Below are positions 20,276 to 31,954 of a stretch of 64,000 nt of DNA, piece by piece; position 1 is the first letter of the stretch; each line of letters starts with the position of its first letter. The stretch covers positions 7,388,001-7,452,000 of the forward strand of contig NC_056420.1 of assembly GCF_905147365.1 (NCBI RefSeq). The letters are read 5' to 3'. The translations under genes were made by a program, and so were the position numbers. A model generated the notes under the pieces. The model was not told where the DNA came from, did no database searches, and was given only the letters and a program-made list of their open reading frames with translations. The DNA comes from Aricia agestis (lineage: Eukaryota; Arthropoda; Insecta; Lepidoptera; Lycaenidae).

Positions 20276-21445
20276 GCCACATCTGACAAAATCATTACGA
20301 TGGTCGATAAATTCATAATGCTCCAACTGCTTTCATTAATCAATGTCTATTTTCTCAGCTTTCAGTCAGATTATTTCGATTTTACTCATGCTAGAAATAA
20401 GGCCGTTTCTTTTCCATTTCGATATCTTATTAAAATGTTCCCTTATTATATTGCCGGCGCCGTCCCCTAGCCATAATCATGACGCAAGCAAAAAATATAT
20501 CAGCAAAATTATTTTTACCGTGACCAATATCATAAAATACAATTATATGGATCATAAGGTAGAAATAACGATGCCAACGACGTGCAATTGCCGAGAGCCT
20601 ATTCGCGCACTGTTGCAACTGAAAATACGATAATATTATGTTATTAGCGTACAAAAAGGGCAAAGCGTAGGGTTGTCAGATAATTTAAAAGCGAACAAAA
20701 AGCGATACGAGATATTACGCGCGGGTATTGCAGTTCACTGGCTTTGATGCCTCCCCTTGCAGTAAGCGATTTTCGATTAGGGCTCTACCACTCCGAATGT
20801 ACGCCCGACCTAAAATAATAGAGCACAGAAAATATCACGAAGTCACTTATCGTTTAGGAGTTTCGCTGCGAGAATGGCGATATTTATATAAATATGTGGA
20901 AGCTTTTAAAAATTTGCAGCATTTTGCATGTTTTAGAGTAAACGTTTATGTATTCGCGAATAGCCTAAAAATAGCACAATTTTTGAGTGGCAACGGCTGG
21001 ATATTTTTAAACAGACGCTTTAGCTAGTATTATAACACTAAGAACCTTTAAACGTAAGAACGTCAGAGGTAAGGGGAGCCGATAAGAATTTACACCTTAA
21101 AGTACAACTATTATTATACAATGAACGTGAATTTTACCTTAGTTAAAACACTTACACATAACACAAAAAAGTAGTTCACTTGTTTAACAAGACGTAAACT
21201 TTAATCATAATTAAATTTAAAACATCCACTCCAACATTATAACAAAACGCTTAACAACACTCGTAAAGGATTTTTATTTTTATGCTGGAGCTAAATTATT
21301 ATCGTAGTTGTGCGAATAATTATAATTTAAAACTTGTTTAGGTTGAGCACATACTAGGCGACTGTGCCCGGTTTATGTGGTTTGTTAGTAGTGTAATAAT
21401 TCAAGAGCATTATTCATTGTTGAGTATTGTTTCTGAACAGATTCG
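20276..21445. other. No recognised feature
   Basis: Several overlapping frames of 66 to 99 codons (20270-21027), none with a recognisable domain. Slightly higher CG content at 20690-20870. No repeat shared in the window. Confidence 0.4.
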
Positions 21446-21500
21446 AGCGATTTTTATTGGCTTACAACTCTATGAGAGTTGTGGGCCAATAAAAATCGCT
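21446..21500. repeat. Near-perfect palindrome, 26-bp arms
   Basis: AGCGATTTTTATTGGCTTAC and its inverse GTGGGCCAATAAAAATCGCT, meeting at AACTCT-ATG-AGAGTT. At most two mismatches. Confidence 0.85.
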
Positions 21501-21574
21501 AATGGATAAAGGTCTGCCAAAAATATTCCAAAAACCTGGCATTACCTACTGATCCAAACCAAGCTGGACGCAAT

Positions 21575-21736
21575 CTATGTTTTTATAAAAATAAAAATGT
21601 TTTTTTTTTTGTTTCTCTCGCTAAAATTCGAGAACGACTGAATCGATTTGGCTAGTTGTAGTAACGAAATATTCGTGAAAGTCCAGGGAGATTTATATTA
21701 GGATGTGATACAAAGTTCACCGAGATATCCGGTTTT
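21575..21736 (+). mobile_element. Family H Helitron-like fragment
   Basis: CTCTCGCTAAAATTCGAGAA, CGACTGAATCGATTTGGCTA, ATATTCGTGAAAGTCCAGGG and ACAAAGTTCACCGAGATATC. Diverged copy that has lost the CTAGT end. Confidence 0.65.
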
Positions 21737-22797
21737 AAATAAATTTAGGCATTTATTTACCTTTTGGAACATAGACTTTAGATCATGCGTCGCGATTTTA
21801 TCATGTTGCCATGTCCACAAATTCTAGACGTAAAATGTCGCAAAGTGTGAACGCATCCCTAGTCTAGACAGAAGAGTCTTGTGTTATAAATGGCTCTATT
21901 TTGTCGTGGCCTTATTACATAACCCGACAATTGGTATCTCAACATGATTTATACTCCAGGGTTTATACGGGATAAAGGTACATTTAACCCTTTGACGTTC
22001 ATCATGATATATGGGATCATTGCCAGGACTTTCCCTGTTTGTGAAATTGCACGCTGTGTGAACAAGAGACTGTGTACATAGAGCTCATAATTTTGGAACT
22101 TTTTGTTACATTCTGAAAACGTCTACTTCTATTTGTGAGAATTCATTGCATTCATATTATATTTATTGATTTTCCTAGCCTAGACACAGTCTCATTGCTA
22201 GGCAAAAACTTTAAAGCGTTTAAAATGATTTCTGTTCCATTAAAATTAAACACACTTAAAACATCTTATATAAACTCTTTAAACGTAAGCCAGCAATCAA
22301 TTTCTACTGCTTCTTATTGTTACATTCTACGAAATTGGGCATTATTATAGCACAATTGGGCATTTTGAGCACAAACGGCAAATGGAGGTATTCAATTAGT
22401 TATTATAAGACTATTTGGTGACTGGCATTTATGAAAGTGCCCGCACGCGCTTAACTTTTACTTAGAGAGAATATTAGAGAGAACTTCCAAAATGTATTCC
22501 ATTTTCCCCGTGGATAAAACGTTATTTAGCTTCGCTAGTATTTTAGGGTTAGGGTTTCAAGATTACCGTTCTCGCTTCCGTTTCAGTTTAGTTTAAAAAG
22601 TTTTTGTAAACTGAAATAGAAGATGATATTTACTAAAGCCGAGTGGCTTCTTTGAAAGGACTGTAGACATTACATTAACTTCGTTAAGTAGGTTAAAAGG
22701 TTAAATAACATTAAGAGTAGTTAGTTTTTACAATTTACTTTATGTAACGGAGGATAGAGGACAGTGATGTCTTAACAAAAAAGCCGGTCAAAATTAT
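21737..22797. other. No recognised feature
   Basis: Ordinary AT-rich sequence; GGGTTAGGGTTT at about 22547 is a single occurrence. Confidence 0.5.
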
Positions 22798-22800
22798 TAG

Positions 22801-23049
22801 GAATGGATGGTAGGGTATTTTGGTCACATCGCTCGCCGGCAACCAGACAACCTCGAAAAGCTAATAGTCACGGGAAAAATTGACGGCAAGCGACCCAGGG
22901 GTCGATCACCTACCCGATGGTGTGACCAAATTACGACACTCACTGGACTGAAAATAACAGCCGCCCTTAGAGAAGCAGAAGACCGAACAAAATGGAAGAG
23001 CTTAACAACCAAAGTAGAGGAGAACTTTTCCAGGCGCGACCTTCAGTAA
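22801..23049 (+). pseudogene. C-terminal relic of a non-LTR retrotransposon reverse transcriptase
   Basis: An in-frame TAG at 22798-22800 precedes a stretch reading EWMVGYFGHIARRQ, then LEKLIVTGKIDGKRPRGRSP, TRWCDQITTLTGLK and EAEDRTKWKSLTTKV before a stop. The pattern (WxGH.xR ... GKRxRGRxxxRWxDxI ... DRxxW) is the short domain found downstream of the reverse transcriptase in many insect LINE ORF2 proteins and their 'endonuclease-reverse transcriptase' relatives. Only about 80 residues of a normally about 1000-residue protein remain and the polymerase core is absent. The trailer to about 23150 may be its 3' UTR. RTE or CR1-like affinity is possible but not decided. Confidence 0.75.
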
Positions 23050-23195
23050 TGAAGAAAACGACAAAGAAGTAGGATGGTAGGGACCTTTAGGGTCTCACAT
23101 TGCAACGTGAGGATTGAGGAGGCAATGCAGCTATTCAAAATTGTGATAGGCAACTGTCGATTCAATGTGTATCCTTCTGAAATTAAACTTGTAAG

Positions 23196-23358
23196 CGGGA
23201 AACTACACGATCAATTTTATAGTGCTATATCACGTATTTTGCAATATTATTGACAGTCTAGGGTTGATATTGAACGCCGCCTTTCAATCTTATTGTCAAA
23301 AAATCTTTCAACAATATTGTTCAATGATATTCCACAATAAAATTGATCGTCTGGGGCC
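23196..23358. mobile_element. Uninterrupted MITE of the 15.1-kb family
   Basis: CTACACGATCAATTTTATAG at the left and ACAATAAAATTGATCGTCTG plus GGGCCC at the right. The centre CAGTCTAGGGTTGATATTGA matches 15126-15284 in inverted orientation. About 160 bp, non-coding. Confidence 0.75.
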
Positions 23359-23690
23359 CACTTAGCTGATCCTATGCGTTGTAACCTAAACACGCTGCAA
23401 ATATACTAGTTTCGTTACTTACACGTATATTTTTATGAGGGCTGAAAATAATAGCCCCGGGCCGCGGGGTGGAGTGTTTACCGAACATTAATAATACATT
23501 AACTTTGCAGTACAAAGGCGTATATTATAATAAGGGTTAGAGTAGCAATGATCATCAGGTTTGGTTTAGTTTAAAATAATATTTAAGCTGTAATTTCAGT
23601 ACTCAAGACAATGTAGCTTGAGTGTGTACTGTGTAGTAATATAAGGGTCTGTTCTGTTTGATTGAACGGCTATTTAAACCAGTCGGCTGC

Positions 23691-23693
<3 letters not shown>
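23359..23693. other. No recognised feature
   Basis: Includes a small GC patch CCCCGGGCCGCGGGGTGG near 23455. Nothing assignable. Confidence 0.4.

Positions 23694-23786
<93 letters not shown>
23694..23786. repeat. (TA)n microsatellite, about 46 units
   Basis: An uninterrupted AT dinucleotide tract of about 93 bases. It occupies the position of the poly(A) tail of the adjacent minus-strand family A copy. Tyr-Ile repeat frames read through it are artefacts. Confidence 0.95.
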
Positions 23787-23788
<2 letters not shown>

Positions 23789-24084
23789 AATAATTAGGGG
23801 GAAAACGAGCAAATGGGTCACCTGATGGAAAGCAACTTCCGTCGCCCATGGACACTCGCAGCATCAGAAGAGCTGCAGGTGCGTTGCCAGCCTTGGGTAG
23901 GGTAGGAAAGGAAAGGGAATAGGGGGAGTAGGGAAGGGAATAGGGTAGGGGATTAGGGCTCCGGTAAACTCACTCACTCGGTGAAACACAGCGAAAGCGC
24001 TGTTTCACGCCGGTTTTCTGTGAGAACGTGGTATTTCTCCGGTCGAGCCGGCCCATTCATGCCGAAGCATGGCTCTCCCACGTA
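23787..24084 (-). mobile_element. Family A SINE-like retroposon, copy 4
   Basis: The blocks GAGCAAATGGGTCACCTGAT through GGCTCTCCCACGTA are present. The usual AAAAATAAGGGGG tail region is replaced by CAAATAATTAGGGGG next to the (TA)n tract, and the middle CCTTTTAAGAGGG segment is shortened. Confidence 0.8.
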
Positions 24085-25092
24085 TAAAATCTTTCAAAGG
24101 AAACCGAATAGCGACATTCCAGGTTATAACTTAAATTATCTTTTGCACTAAACAAATAATTTATTTCATAGCCACTGAAAATAAAGTTCATTCCATCTTG
24201 TACTTTATTTAAAAATATAGAGACAATAAAAATACAAAGGAAGCTTAATAAAAGCTTTTTAAAATTCCTTTCTCTTACATTTGGATATAATTCGCCATTT
24301 CCGCGTACCGTAAAGTTTATCTTCAATTTTCTTGCGTTTCGGTGGAAATGTATTCTCAAGCTTTATCTTAAGCTATATAAAAGCTCCGTCATCATAATAT
24401 AAACAAGGGTTTAATGTGGGGCTAAAGTTTTTTCACGTGTTAAGAGCGTATCATTTTATGAGGGCGCAAAAGCTCGCGTCAAAACCCTATAAGAATATAC
24501 AACTTACGTATGAAAAAGCAAATGAGGATAAATCATTTTGAACTATTATATTATAAACATCATCATCCTAATTTTGGGCAGGCTGCATCTATGTGCTTCC
24601 TTCTGCCATTAATACGTAAACGCCTAATGACTTAAAAATGTATCACTATAGCAAATGTTTAAACGTCCATAGAGGTAACTTATTCGTATGTTTCTCCCTC
24701 GTCTTTTATGGAAAAATTCACTTGACAGGGAGACTCGACCACATGCCTAAGCGAGAATAAAGCGCACTAGACACCCGATTTTCGAGCCCCGAATATAATT
24801 TCGATCGCAGGCTGTCTTACGCACACATGCTGTCTAACACGCAAGACAGCTATCGACATTCGAACATAGAGGATCAGTCACCAGATGAAAAATTAACACA
24901 CTCATAAAGCCAAAATTTTGTACTCTTTGCGACCCACTGAGCGTATCGGCCCGCTATCAGTCAGCTATCGGCCCGTTAAGGCGTTAAACAAGACTATAAT
25001 TGACGTCTTATTAACACCGTGATTGCTTTCGGGCCTCCAATGACGTGCTTTGATGACCGTGACGGCAGGTGTTGATTTTTGATATTAAGATG
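24085..25092. other. No recognised feature
   Basis: AT-rich. A TATATAAAAG word at about 24374 is TATA-like but has no supporting context. Confidence 0.4.
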
Positions 25093-25456
25093 TAACTGAG
25101 GCCACATTGCAACAGTGCGTTGCGTCGTTGGAATAACGCATTGTAGCGGCGGCCGGCGTTGCAGCAACGCACGTCAAAATAAAGTAGCGCATCCTCTTTG
25201 TCATATCCGTTGTTAAAACGAAATCGCATCCGACGACGCAACGCGTATGATCATACGAGTATGTTGGCTTTATGTTGTGAATAATGGTATGGGGTAATTC
25301 CCGCATTTTTTAATTTTATTTATGTGTAAGAATTAAATATGTGCGCAATAGTTTGATATCCCAAATAAAATAAAAATAAATAAAACGCATCACTGTATAA
25401 CATAAAATAAATGCCGCACCGCAATGCAACAGAGCAATGTGGCTTCTCTCAGGTTA
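25093..25456. mobile_element. MITE with ACTGAGGCCACATTGC ends and TA TSD
   Basis: TA then ACTGAGGCCACATTGC at the left. GCAATGTGGCTTCTCTCAGG plus T then TA at the right; its complement, ACCTGAGAGAAGCCACATTGC-like, matches with a short gap. The left interior is rich in CAACGC/GCGTTG words; the right interior is AT-rich. Short frames inside it are not genes. Confidence 0.65.
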
Positions 25457-25559
25457 ATTAGTGTTTTTTTTTATCTTTCATGTCAGAGCATACATTAACA
25501 AATGATGTAGGTTTATTTTTAAAATCAGATAGTTACACTTATGTTTCAGTGTTTCTATA

Positions 25560-25817
25560 CAAGGTGTGACAAAACTAAGTGATAATACTTTAGGGTGTGT
25601 ATATATATCCCTCATATTATAGAGTTCACTGTGAAAGAAGTAGAAGTAGCTGAAAGAGCAAATTTTTTGTGATTTGTATGGGCAAGCGCCCTCGCGTCAT
25701 GAACTTTTCCATAAAAAGGTGAAAAAGTTACTCTTTCAGCGCTACTACTTTCACAACGATCTCTACATATAATGCACACCCTAAGGTATTATTATCACTT
25801 AGTTTCGTTACACCGTG
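25560..25817. mobile_element. Family C hairpin MITE, copy 3
   Basis: Ends CAAGGTGTGACAAAACTAAG and the complement of CACGGTGTAACG, flanked by TA on both sides. Arms and centre match the family but are more diverged than in copies 1, 2, 4 and 5. Confidence 0.8.
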
Positions 25818-26092
25818 TATTAGACCCGTTTTATTAATTTTTGAAAATTACAAATGAATTAAATGATGACGACAAGCTTTTTAGGGCAAAATTACCAAAT
25901 TAAAGTTTATTAATATTCGTTTTAAATTAATCGAAACCAGTGTGTTAATTTAAAAATAATTTATTAAAATTCAATCTATTGGAGTTCCAGTTTCCGGTTT
26001 GTACGTTGAGATAAAATTTCATATTGCACCTAACGCCCGCCACTCACGTTCCAACGACCAACAAAGGTACGAGCACATCTAGTCTAGTATAT

Positions 26093-26320
26093 ATAAAACT
26101 CAAAGGTGACTGACTGATTGACATAGTGATCTATCAACGCACAGCCCAAACCACTGGACGGATCGGGCAGAAATTTGGCGTGCAGGTAGATGTTATAACG
26201 TAGGCATCCGCTAAGAAAGGATTTTGATAAATTCCAACCCCAAGGGGTTCAAATAGGGGATGAAAGTTTGTATATAATAATACTTCTTAACGCGAGCGAA
26301 GCCGCGGGCAAAAGCTCGTA
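26093..26320 (+). mobile_element. Family B Helitron-like element, copy 1
   Basis: TATATATAAAACTCAAAGGT, TGATCTATCAACGCACAGCC, CACTGGACGGATCGGGC, GGCATCCGCTAAGAAAGGAT and CCCCAAGGGGTTCAAATAGG, ending GCGAAGCCGCGGGCAAAAGC. GGGCGAAGCCGCGGGC is a subterminal hairpin of the kind found near Helitron 3' ends. Non-coding. Confidence 0.75.
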
Positions 26321-26467
26321 ATATAATATTCATAGATGTTTTACCTGGTATAATATCACACAATAATTAATTATGCACGGATATACGAAGTTTCAGGCAT
26401 ATCAGTTGCAGAATATTAAAGAGGGATTTTCTATCGGATCTGCTGTTCAAGGACCTAAATGACTATA

Positions 26468-26725
26468 CAGGATGTAACAATAATAAGTGATAATACTTTA
26501 GGGTGTATACGTGTTCCTTGTACAGAGTTCACTGTGAAAGTAGCAGCTCTGAAAAACCGTTTTTTTTTTCACTTTTGTATGGGGAAACTCGTGACGCTCG
26601 GGCCCTTGCCCATACAAAAGTGAAAAAAAATTTTCGTCTTTCAGAGCTGCTACTTTCACAGTGAACTCTCTAGAAGGAACACGTACACACCCTAAAGTAT
26701 TATCACTTATTTTTGTTACACACTG
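26468..26725. mobile_element. Family C hairpin MITE, copy 4
   Basis: CAGGATGTAACAATAATAAG at the left, TTTTTGTTACACACTG at the right, TA flanks. Nearly complete self-complementary arms. Confidence 0.85.
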
Positions 26726-26768
26726 TATATGGAAAAAGTAATATAAGTTTTCATCAGTGTGTAGAGAC

Positions 26769-27070
26769 TTTTTTTTTTTTAATGAAATAAGGGGGCAAAC
26801 GAGCTAACGGGTCACCTGATGGAAAGCAACTTCCGTCGCCCATGGACACTTGCAGCATCAGAAGAGCTGCATGTGCGTTGCCGGCCTTTTGAGGGGTAAT
26901 AGGGGAGGGTAGGGAAGGGAATAGGGGAGGGTACAGAAGGGAATAGGGGAGGGTACGGAAGGAAATAGGGGAGGGTAGGGAAGGGAAAAGGGTAGGAGAT
27001 TGGGCCTCCGGTAAACTCACTCACTCGGCGAAACACAGCGGAAGCGCTGTTTCACGCCGGTTTTCTGTGA
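26769..27070 (-). mobile_element. Family A SINE-like retroposon, copy 5, truncated
   Basis: Poly(T) at 26769, then the standard order, but it stops at CGCCGGTTTTCTGTGA and lacks the GAGAACGTGG...CCCACGTA segment, so it is 5'-truncated on the minus strand. The G-rich tract is expanded (repeats of GGGGAGGGTANGGAAGGGAA). Confidence 0.8.
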
Positions 27071-27140
27071 CTAAGATATTTGACCATGTGTGTCAGCTAT
27101 AATAGTGAAATGTAGATTAGTTTTCATTATCACACAAATA

Positions 27141-27189
27141 TGTTAAAATTATGGTCTTATACAAAATGTATAAGACCATAATTTTAACA
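27141..27189. repeat. Perfect palindrome, 23-bp arms
   Basis: TGTTAAAATTATGGTCTTAT plus ACA and its exact complement separated by AAA. Confidence 0.9.
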
Positions 27190-27518
27190 AGAGGTGAAAT
27201 CGAATTGTTACACTTACGTTTTGTGTTAAGTTTTGTTTTGAAGCACTTATTAATAGGGCGCCCTTTCTCTATGCTTTCTATTGTGTTTTATTGTTTTTAC
27301 TGTTATAGTTACGGATTTTTAAATTAATTGACTATTATACAACATTTCATTCTGTAGCGTGGCAATATTGTTTTAACCTTTTTAGCATTTTATATTATAA
27401 ACCCATTACTATGTGTGTATTATGTGTATGTTTGTTACTACATGTAATTGTTTACGCTCAAACTACTGAACGCAATTTATCCCCTACTTTTGGCTCTGAA
27501 TTGACACGCAGGCAACAC
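27190..27518. other. No recognised feature
   Basis: AT-rich sequence. Confidence 0.5.
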
Positions 27519-27689
27519 TAAGGGCCGGGGCGCATAAACACGACACGACGTCGTGTCATACCACGATGCGGCGTCATTGTGTGAGTGCCACGCACTGACA
27601 CAGGAACGCATCGTGAGTTTTTACGCCGCGTGCCGTGTATCGTGGCACGTTACGACGTCGTATCGTGTTTATATGTGTCCCTGCCCTTA
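27519..27689. mobile_element. CG-rich foldback MITE (AGGGCCGGGGC ends), TA TSD
   Basis: AGGGCCGGGGCGCATAAACA at 27521 and TGTTTATATGTGTCCCTGCC plus CT at 27687 form imperfect terminal inverted repeats flanked by TA. The interior is built from CACGACGTCGTGTC-like words. The same ends and vocabulary recur at 49885-50235. Confidence 0.8.
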
Positions 27690-29544
27690 GGGATACTATA
27701 TAGACTAGCTTTAGGTTAAAGTTCCTTTTATATCCATTATATTTTTTTTGGTTACTTTAATTGATAAAAGTCGTTAACTCTAGTCATCCACATAATGTCG
27801 AATTATCACATAATAATCTTTTTCTTTGAAATAATAAATCCCTAATCCGATTTTCGAATCTCGAAAGCACCAAGTCCTCAACCCACGCTAAAGCTCTGTG
27901 GGCGAAACAAGCTTTCGCTAACATCTTACCTTATTTTAGGAGAGTATGTGAAAATAGCGCGTCTATACCAAAATCGTACGCTTCTGACGATTTACATTTA
28001 AAAAAAGCTATATTATACATATTCATGCTTTATACGTATTTATAAGGCGTTTAAAAAGTGATATTGAAAAATTCAAAAAGTAAAATTTTAGTTTAACTGT
28101 ATAAGTGTATACGAAACTGAGTAGTTAATAGTACAGTGTAGTAGTGATAGAGTTTACGACCGCACTTAGAGAGATTTAATGATCACTTACTAATTAACTT
28201 GATTATAGGCTTTGCCATCAACTCCATAATATACTTATTTTCTGTCAAATTTTTAATTAAATTAAAGTTCAGTGATCTTTCTCGAAGAAGCCTTTAGAGT
28301 TTAGTGAATAGGCAATGTCGTAAAAGTGCTACATTTTATGGCGTATGCATTCAACATTGACTATGGTTAAGATAAACTGCTGGAAAATCATAACATTTTA
28401 TAGTAATAAATACAGATAGGTATAGAAAATTCTTCTAAAATGTATTTACGGATTTCCTTACGGTATATTTATTCTTAGAGCTTAACGTTTCGGTTACTTT
28501 GCAATTTTCAGTACGTGACCATGAAAAAACCGTAGCTGAAAACCTTGTTGTTTTAGCAAAATTAGTTGGTATCATTTCTATTTGTATATCTATGAACAGG
28601 ACTGATGAACTGAAGAAGTTAATTTAGAATCTGTTATTTTTAATTACAATTAAGGAATTAATTTTAAGATAATATTTATTTTAGGCCAACAAAATATTCA
28701 TTTTAACCAAAAAGCAATTTTTAAAAACCGTAATTTCTACTAAAATACTTTCTTTAAATTCTCCTAACAAATGAACCGAGAAATACGAAAAGTAAACACG
28801 GCATAAAGATGTTTCCGACTTGACAAAACAAAATAATAGGGTAAACTCGCGATAGACGGCATAGCGAAAATGTATCACGAAATCTTCACTTTTATCATAG
28901 ATCTAAAAGCAAGCAACGGATTCTATATCTAATAATATATAGGGTAAATAAAAAGGAATGTGTCATGCATAATATAATGGTAGTAAATATTAATTATTAA
29001 TATGAGCAAAGCATCCGTTCAAATCCGTGACAGGTCACAAGTTTATCATTTTATCCGAAGCCAATTTTAATATACGTAGAATATGCGTTATTTTTGATCT
29101 ACCTCCTATAGTACGAAGTACAACGAAACTAAGGCAGTCAAATAGTCAATTAAATCGAGCCTCCAAGTCTATTAAAATATACAGTATCGAGTATTAATCA
29201 TCCTATTTTCATTAAACATACAAAAAACTTGTACAGCAAAGTTAAAAGCTAAGTGAGCAGTCATCACAGAGTTTACCCTAGCTATGAATTCCAGCGCGTG
29301 ACGGAACCAGTAGGTCAACTCCATCCACCGATCCGTTTTTAAGCCAGTCGAGAACACACGTCCGAGCTACGTGCTGCCGTAAACTATAGGGACTTTGGAA
29401 AGCAAACAAAACCCTTTTTGCAGTAACTTTTTCTTGGTAATTTCAATAAGGGCTCTATAGATAGAAGGCAGTTTTTAGTTTTTTACTGTTTAAGGGAAAT
29501 GTATTCATTATCGAAGTAAAAAAATTGGCCGCTATGGCCTGACA
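27690..29544. other. No recognised feature
   Basis: Nearly 2 kb of AT-rich sequence with no repeat shared in the window and no frame worth calling. Confidence 0.5.
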
Positions 29545-29590
29545 GACAGACAGTCAGTCAGTCAGTAAGGCAGACAGACAGTCTACAGTA
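29545..29590. repeat. CAGACAGTCAGT short tandem tract
   Basis: Mixed CAGA and CAGT tetranucleotide repeats. Confidence 0.8.
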
Positions 29591-29668
29591 AATCAGAATA
29601 TTGTAGACATTTAAGAGGTAATACAGGGAATATCCAATTTTTTGTATTCATAGTGCACATTATGCATC

Positions 29669-29887
29669 ACTAGATGACGCCCGCAACTCCGTTGCGCCAA
29701 AATTAGTTTATCGCGGGGGAACTGTACATTTTTCCGGGATAAAAAGTATCCTATGTCCTTTCTCGGGACTCAAAATATCTCCATACCAAATTTCAGCAAA
29801 ATTAGTTCAGCGGTTTGGGCGTGAAGAGGTAACAGGCAGACAGACAGACACACTTTCGCATTTATAATATTAGTATGGAAGTATGGA
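29669..29887 (+). mobile_element. Family G Helitron-like element, intact copy
   Basis: ACTAGATGACGCCCGCAACT, GTTGCGCCAAAATTAGTTTA, GTACATTTTTCCGGGATAAA, GGGACTCAAAATATCTCCAT, GTTCAGCGGTTTGGGCGTGA, the GACAGACAGACACAC stretch, and ATTTATAATATTAGTATGGA at the end. Serves as the reference for the interrupted copies. Confidence 0.8.
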
Positions 29888-30626
29888 TTTTATTTTACTA
29901 CCCTACTTGCCTTCACTAGACTAAAAATACTTTTGTTTTTCTTTTGTTTGTTTTTGTTTCTGTTTCTGTTTATTTGCCCTCTAAGGTAGTAAATTAATTA
30001 TACCGAGATAATCAAAATTTCTCCATGGCCTTACTGCACTATATACCAGAAGGCATCTAGTCACTTTATTACATATATATACAATAATATACAGTAGACC
30101 ATCATAATACTAGACCGCCTGGGCTCACACATACATTGGCATAAATTTAGGTAACTTGAAGCGGCAAAACTATGCGTAACGCGCATAAAAGTTGCCCCTC
30201 AATTGAACAAGTTTCAAGGACGCGGCTGTTCTACTGTTTTTACATTGTGGCCACCCATAGGTGATTAGTTAGTGTTGTTAGGAACAGGTTAAGCCCTATC
30301 TAAATCAGAGAACACGGTCGGAGCTCCAGTTCTTTCAATCGAGGCATAAACATTGTGCTACACAGATAGTCGTTTAACAAGAGTTTGCGTGTAGATAAAT
30401 TTTATCTAGCTTGTAAAAGTAGCTATAATAACTTGTATAAGTATAGATAACTTGACTGGTAGTTTTATTAAAAAGAAATTCCGATAACGAGCTGAATTAT
30501 GGACCTTGCAGGACCTAAAATAACATGAAGCGTGCGTGGTTGCAAAGAATATGTCGGTCAAAATATTATGCAGTTATATTAAGCAGTTTTATATTTGTGT
30601 CTCTTGTGCTCATTGCCAAGCCACTA
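29888..30626. other. No recognised feature
   Basis: Includes a TTTGTTTGTTTTTG-rich patch at about 29938-29975. Otherwise plain. Confidence 0.5.
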
Positions 30627-30840
30627 TAATCTATATATATAAAACTCAAAGTGGTCTATCAACGCACAGCCCAAACCACTGGACGGATCGGGCTGAAATT
30701 TTTCATGCAGGTAGATGTTAGGACGTAGGCATCCGCTAAGAAAGGATTTTGATCAATTACACCCCCAAGGGGTTAAAATAGGAAATGAAAGTTTGTATAT
30801 AATACTTCCTAACGCGGGCGAAGCCGCGGGCAAAAGCTCG
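30627..30840 (+). mobile_element. Family B, copy 2 (first unit of a head-to-tail pair)
   Basis: TAATCTATATATATAAAACT start and GCGGGCAAAAGCTCG end. Lacks the GACTGACTGACTGATTGACA stretch found in other copies. Directly joined to the next unit with no intervening base. Confidence 0.8.
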
Positions 30841-31084
30841 TAATCTATATATATAAAACTCAAAGGTGACTGACTGACTGATTGACATAGTGATCTATCA
30901 ACGCACAGCCCAAACCACTGGACGGATCGGGCTGAAATTTGGCATGCAGGTAGATGTTATGACGTAGGCATCCGCTAAGAAAGGATTTTGATAAATTCCA
31001 ACCCCAAAGGGTTCAAATAGGGAATGAAAGTTTGTATGTAATAATACTTCTGAACCCGAGCAAAGCCGCGGGCAAAAGCTCGTT
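30841..31084 (+). mobile_element. Family B, copy 3 (second unit of the pair)
   Basis: Starts TAATCTATATATATAAAACT immediately after copy 2 and ends GCCGCGGGCAAAAGCTCG. Retains the GACTGACTGACTGATTGACA stretch missing in copy 2, so the pair is not a simple recent unequal-exchange duplicate. Confidence 0.8.
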
Positions 31085-31621
31085 ATAAAATAAAGAAATC
31101 TGTTGATACATTTACTAAATGTTGATTTAAATTACAAAATAAGTTGAAGGCTTGGCTTGAATGTGATCTGAAAACTTTTTACGATAGAAGTATTGAATAG
31201 CTATGCATTATTTTGCTTGGCTCCTTTTACATTTCATGTTTTGGTGGGATCGTGTTTTCGACTTGAGCATTTAATCTTAATGAACTCAAATTACTTGTGT
31301 AAAAAAATCAGTTTTCTAGACCTTACAGATTTTGAGATCTAGGTTTAAGTATGTAGTCAAGTTAGGGTCAGGTGCATTTTAAAGAGACCCTTGTAGCGCT
31401 ACAGATAATATGTAATATACTTTCAAGAATCTCACGACTAAAAATAAATTATAAGATCAAAGCAGTAATATTTAAAATGTTTAAATGACAGTCACATTTC
31501 TGAGATTCGCCTTCTCAGATATTTGACTAGAGAGAGTGAAGTTTATGTATTTGACAGCGCTTTTGATTCGCTAACGTCAAAACTAAACTAGTCGATGCCA
31601 TTAAATACATTATCCCTTCAG
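31085..31621. other. No recognised feature
   Basis: AT-rich sequence. Confidence 0.5.
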
Positions 31622-31954
31622 TTTTTTTTTATAATATAAGGGGGCAAGCGAGCAAACGGGTCACCTGATGGAAAGCAACATCCGTTGCTCATGGACACTC
31701 GCAGCATCAGAAGAGCTGCAAGTGCGTTGCCGGCCTTTTAAGAGGGAATAGGGTAATAGGGGAGGGTAGGGAAGGGAAGGGAATAGGGGATGGTAGGGAA
31801 GGGAAGGGAATAGGGTAGGGGATTGGGCCTCCGGTAAACTCACTCACTCGGCGCAACACAGCGCGAGCGCTGTTTACTGCCGGTTTTCTGTGAGAACGTG
31901 GTATTTCTCCAGTCGAGCCGGCCCATTCGTACCGAAGCATGGCTCTCCCACGTA
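31622..31954 (-). mobile_element. Family A SINE-like retroposon, copy 6
   Basis: Complete block order from poly(T) to GGCTCTCCCACGTA. The G-rich tract is well preserved. Confidence 0.8.

Noticed and set aside
20270..21027. Cluster of overlapping 66- to 99-codon frames
   Set aside because: Frames overlap on both strands and none shows family motifs. Probably chance in a slightly GC-richer patch.
23603..23864. Frames encoding Tyr-Ile repeats
   Set aside because: Translation of the (TA)n microsatellite.
24371..24385. TATA-box promoter
   Set aside because: TATATAAAAG is expected by chance in AT-rich DNA. No initiator or open frame downstream.
26754..27036. Proline-rich frames
   Set aside because: Reverse translation of the G-rich tract in family A copy 5; the same artefact occurs at 31661-31967.
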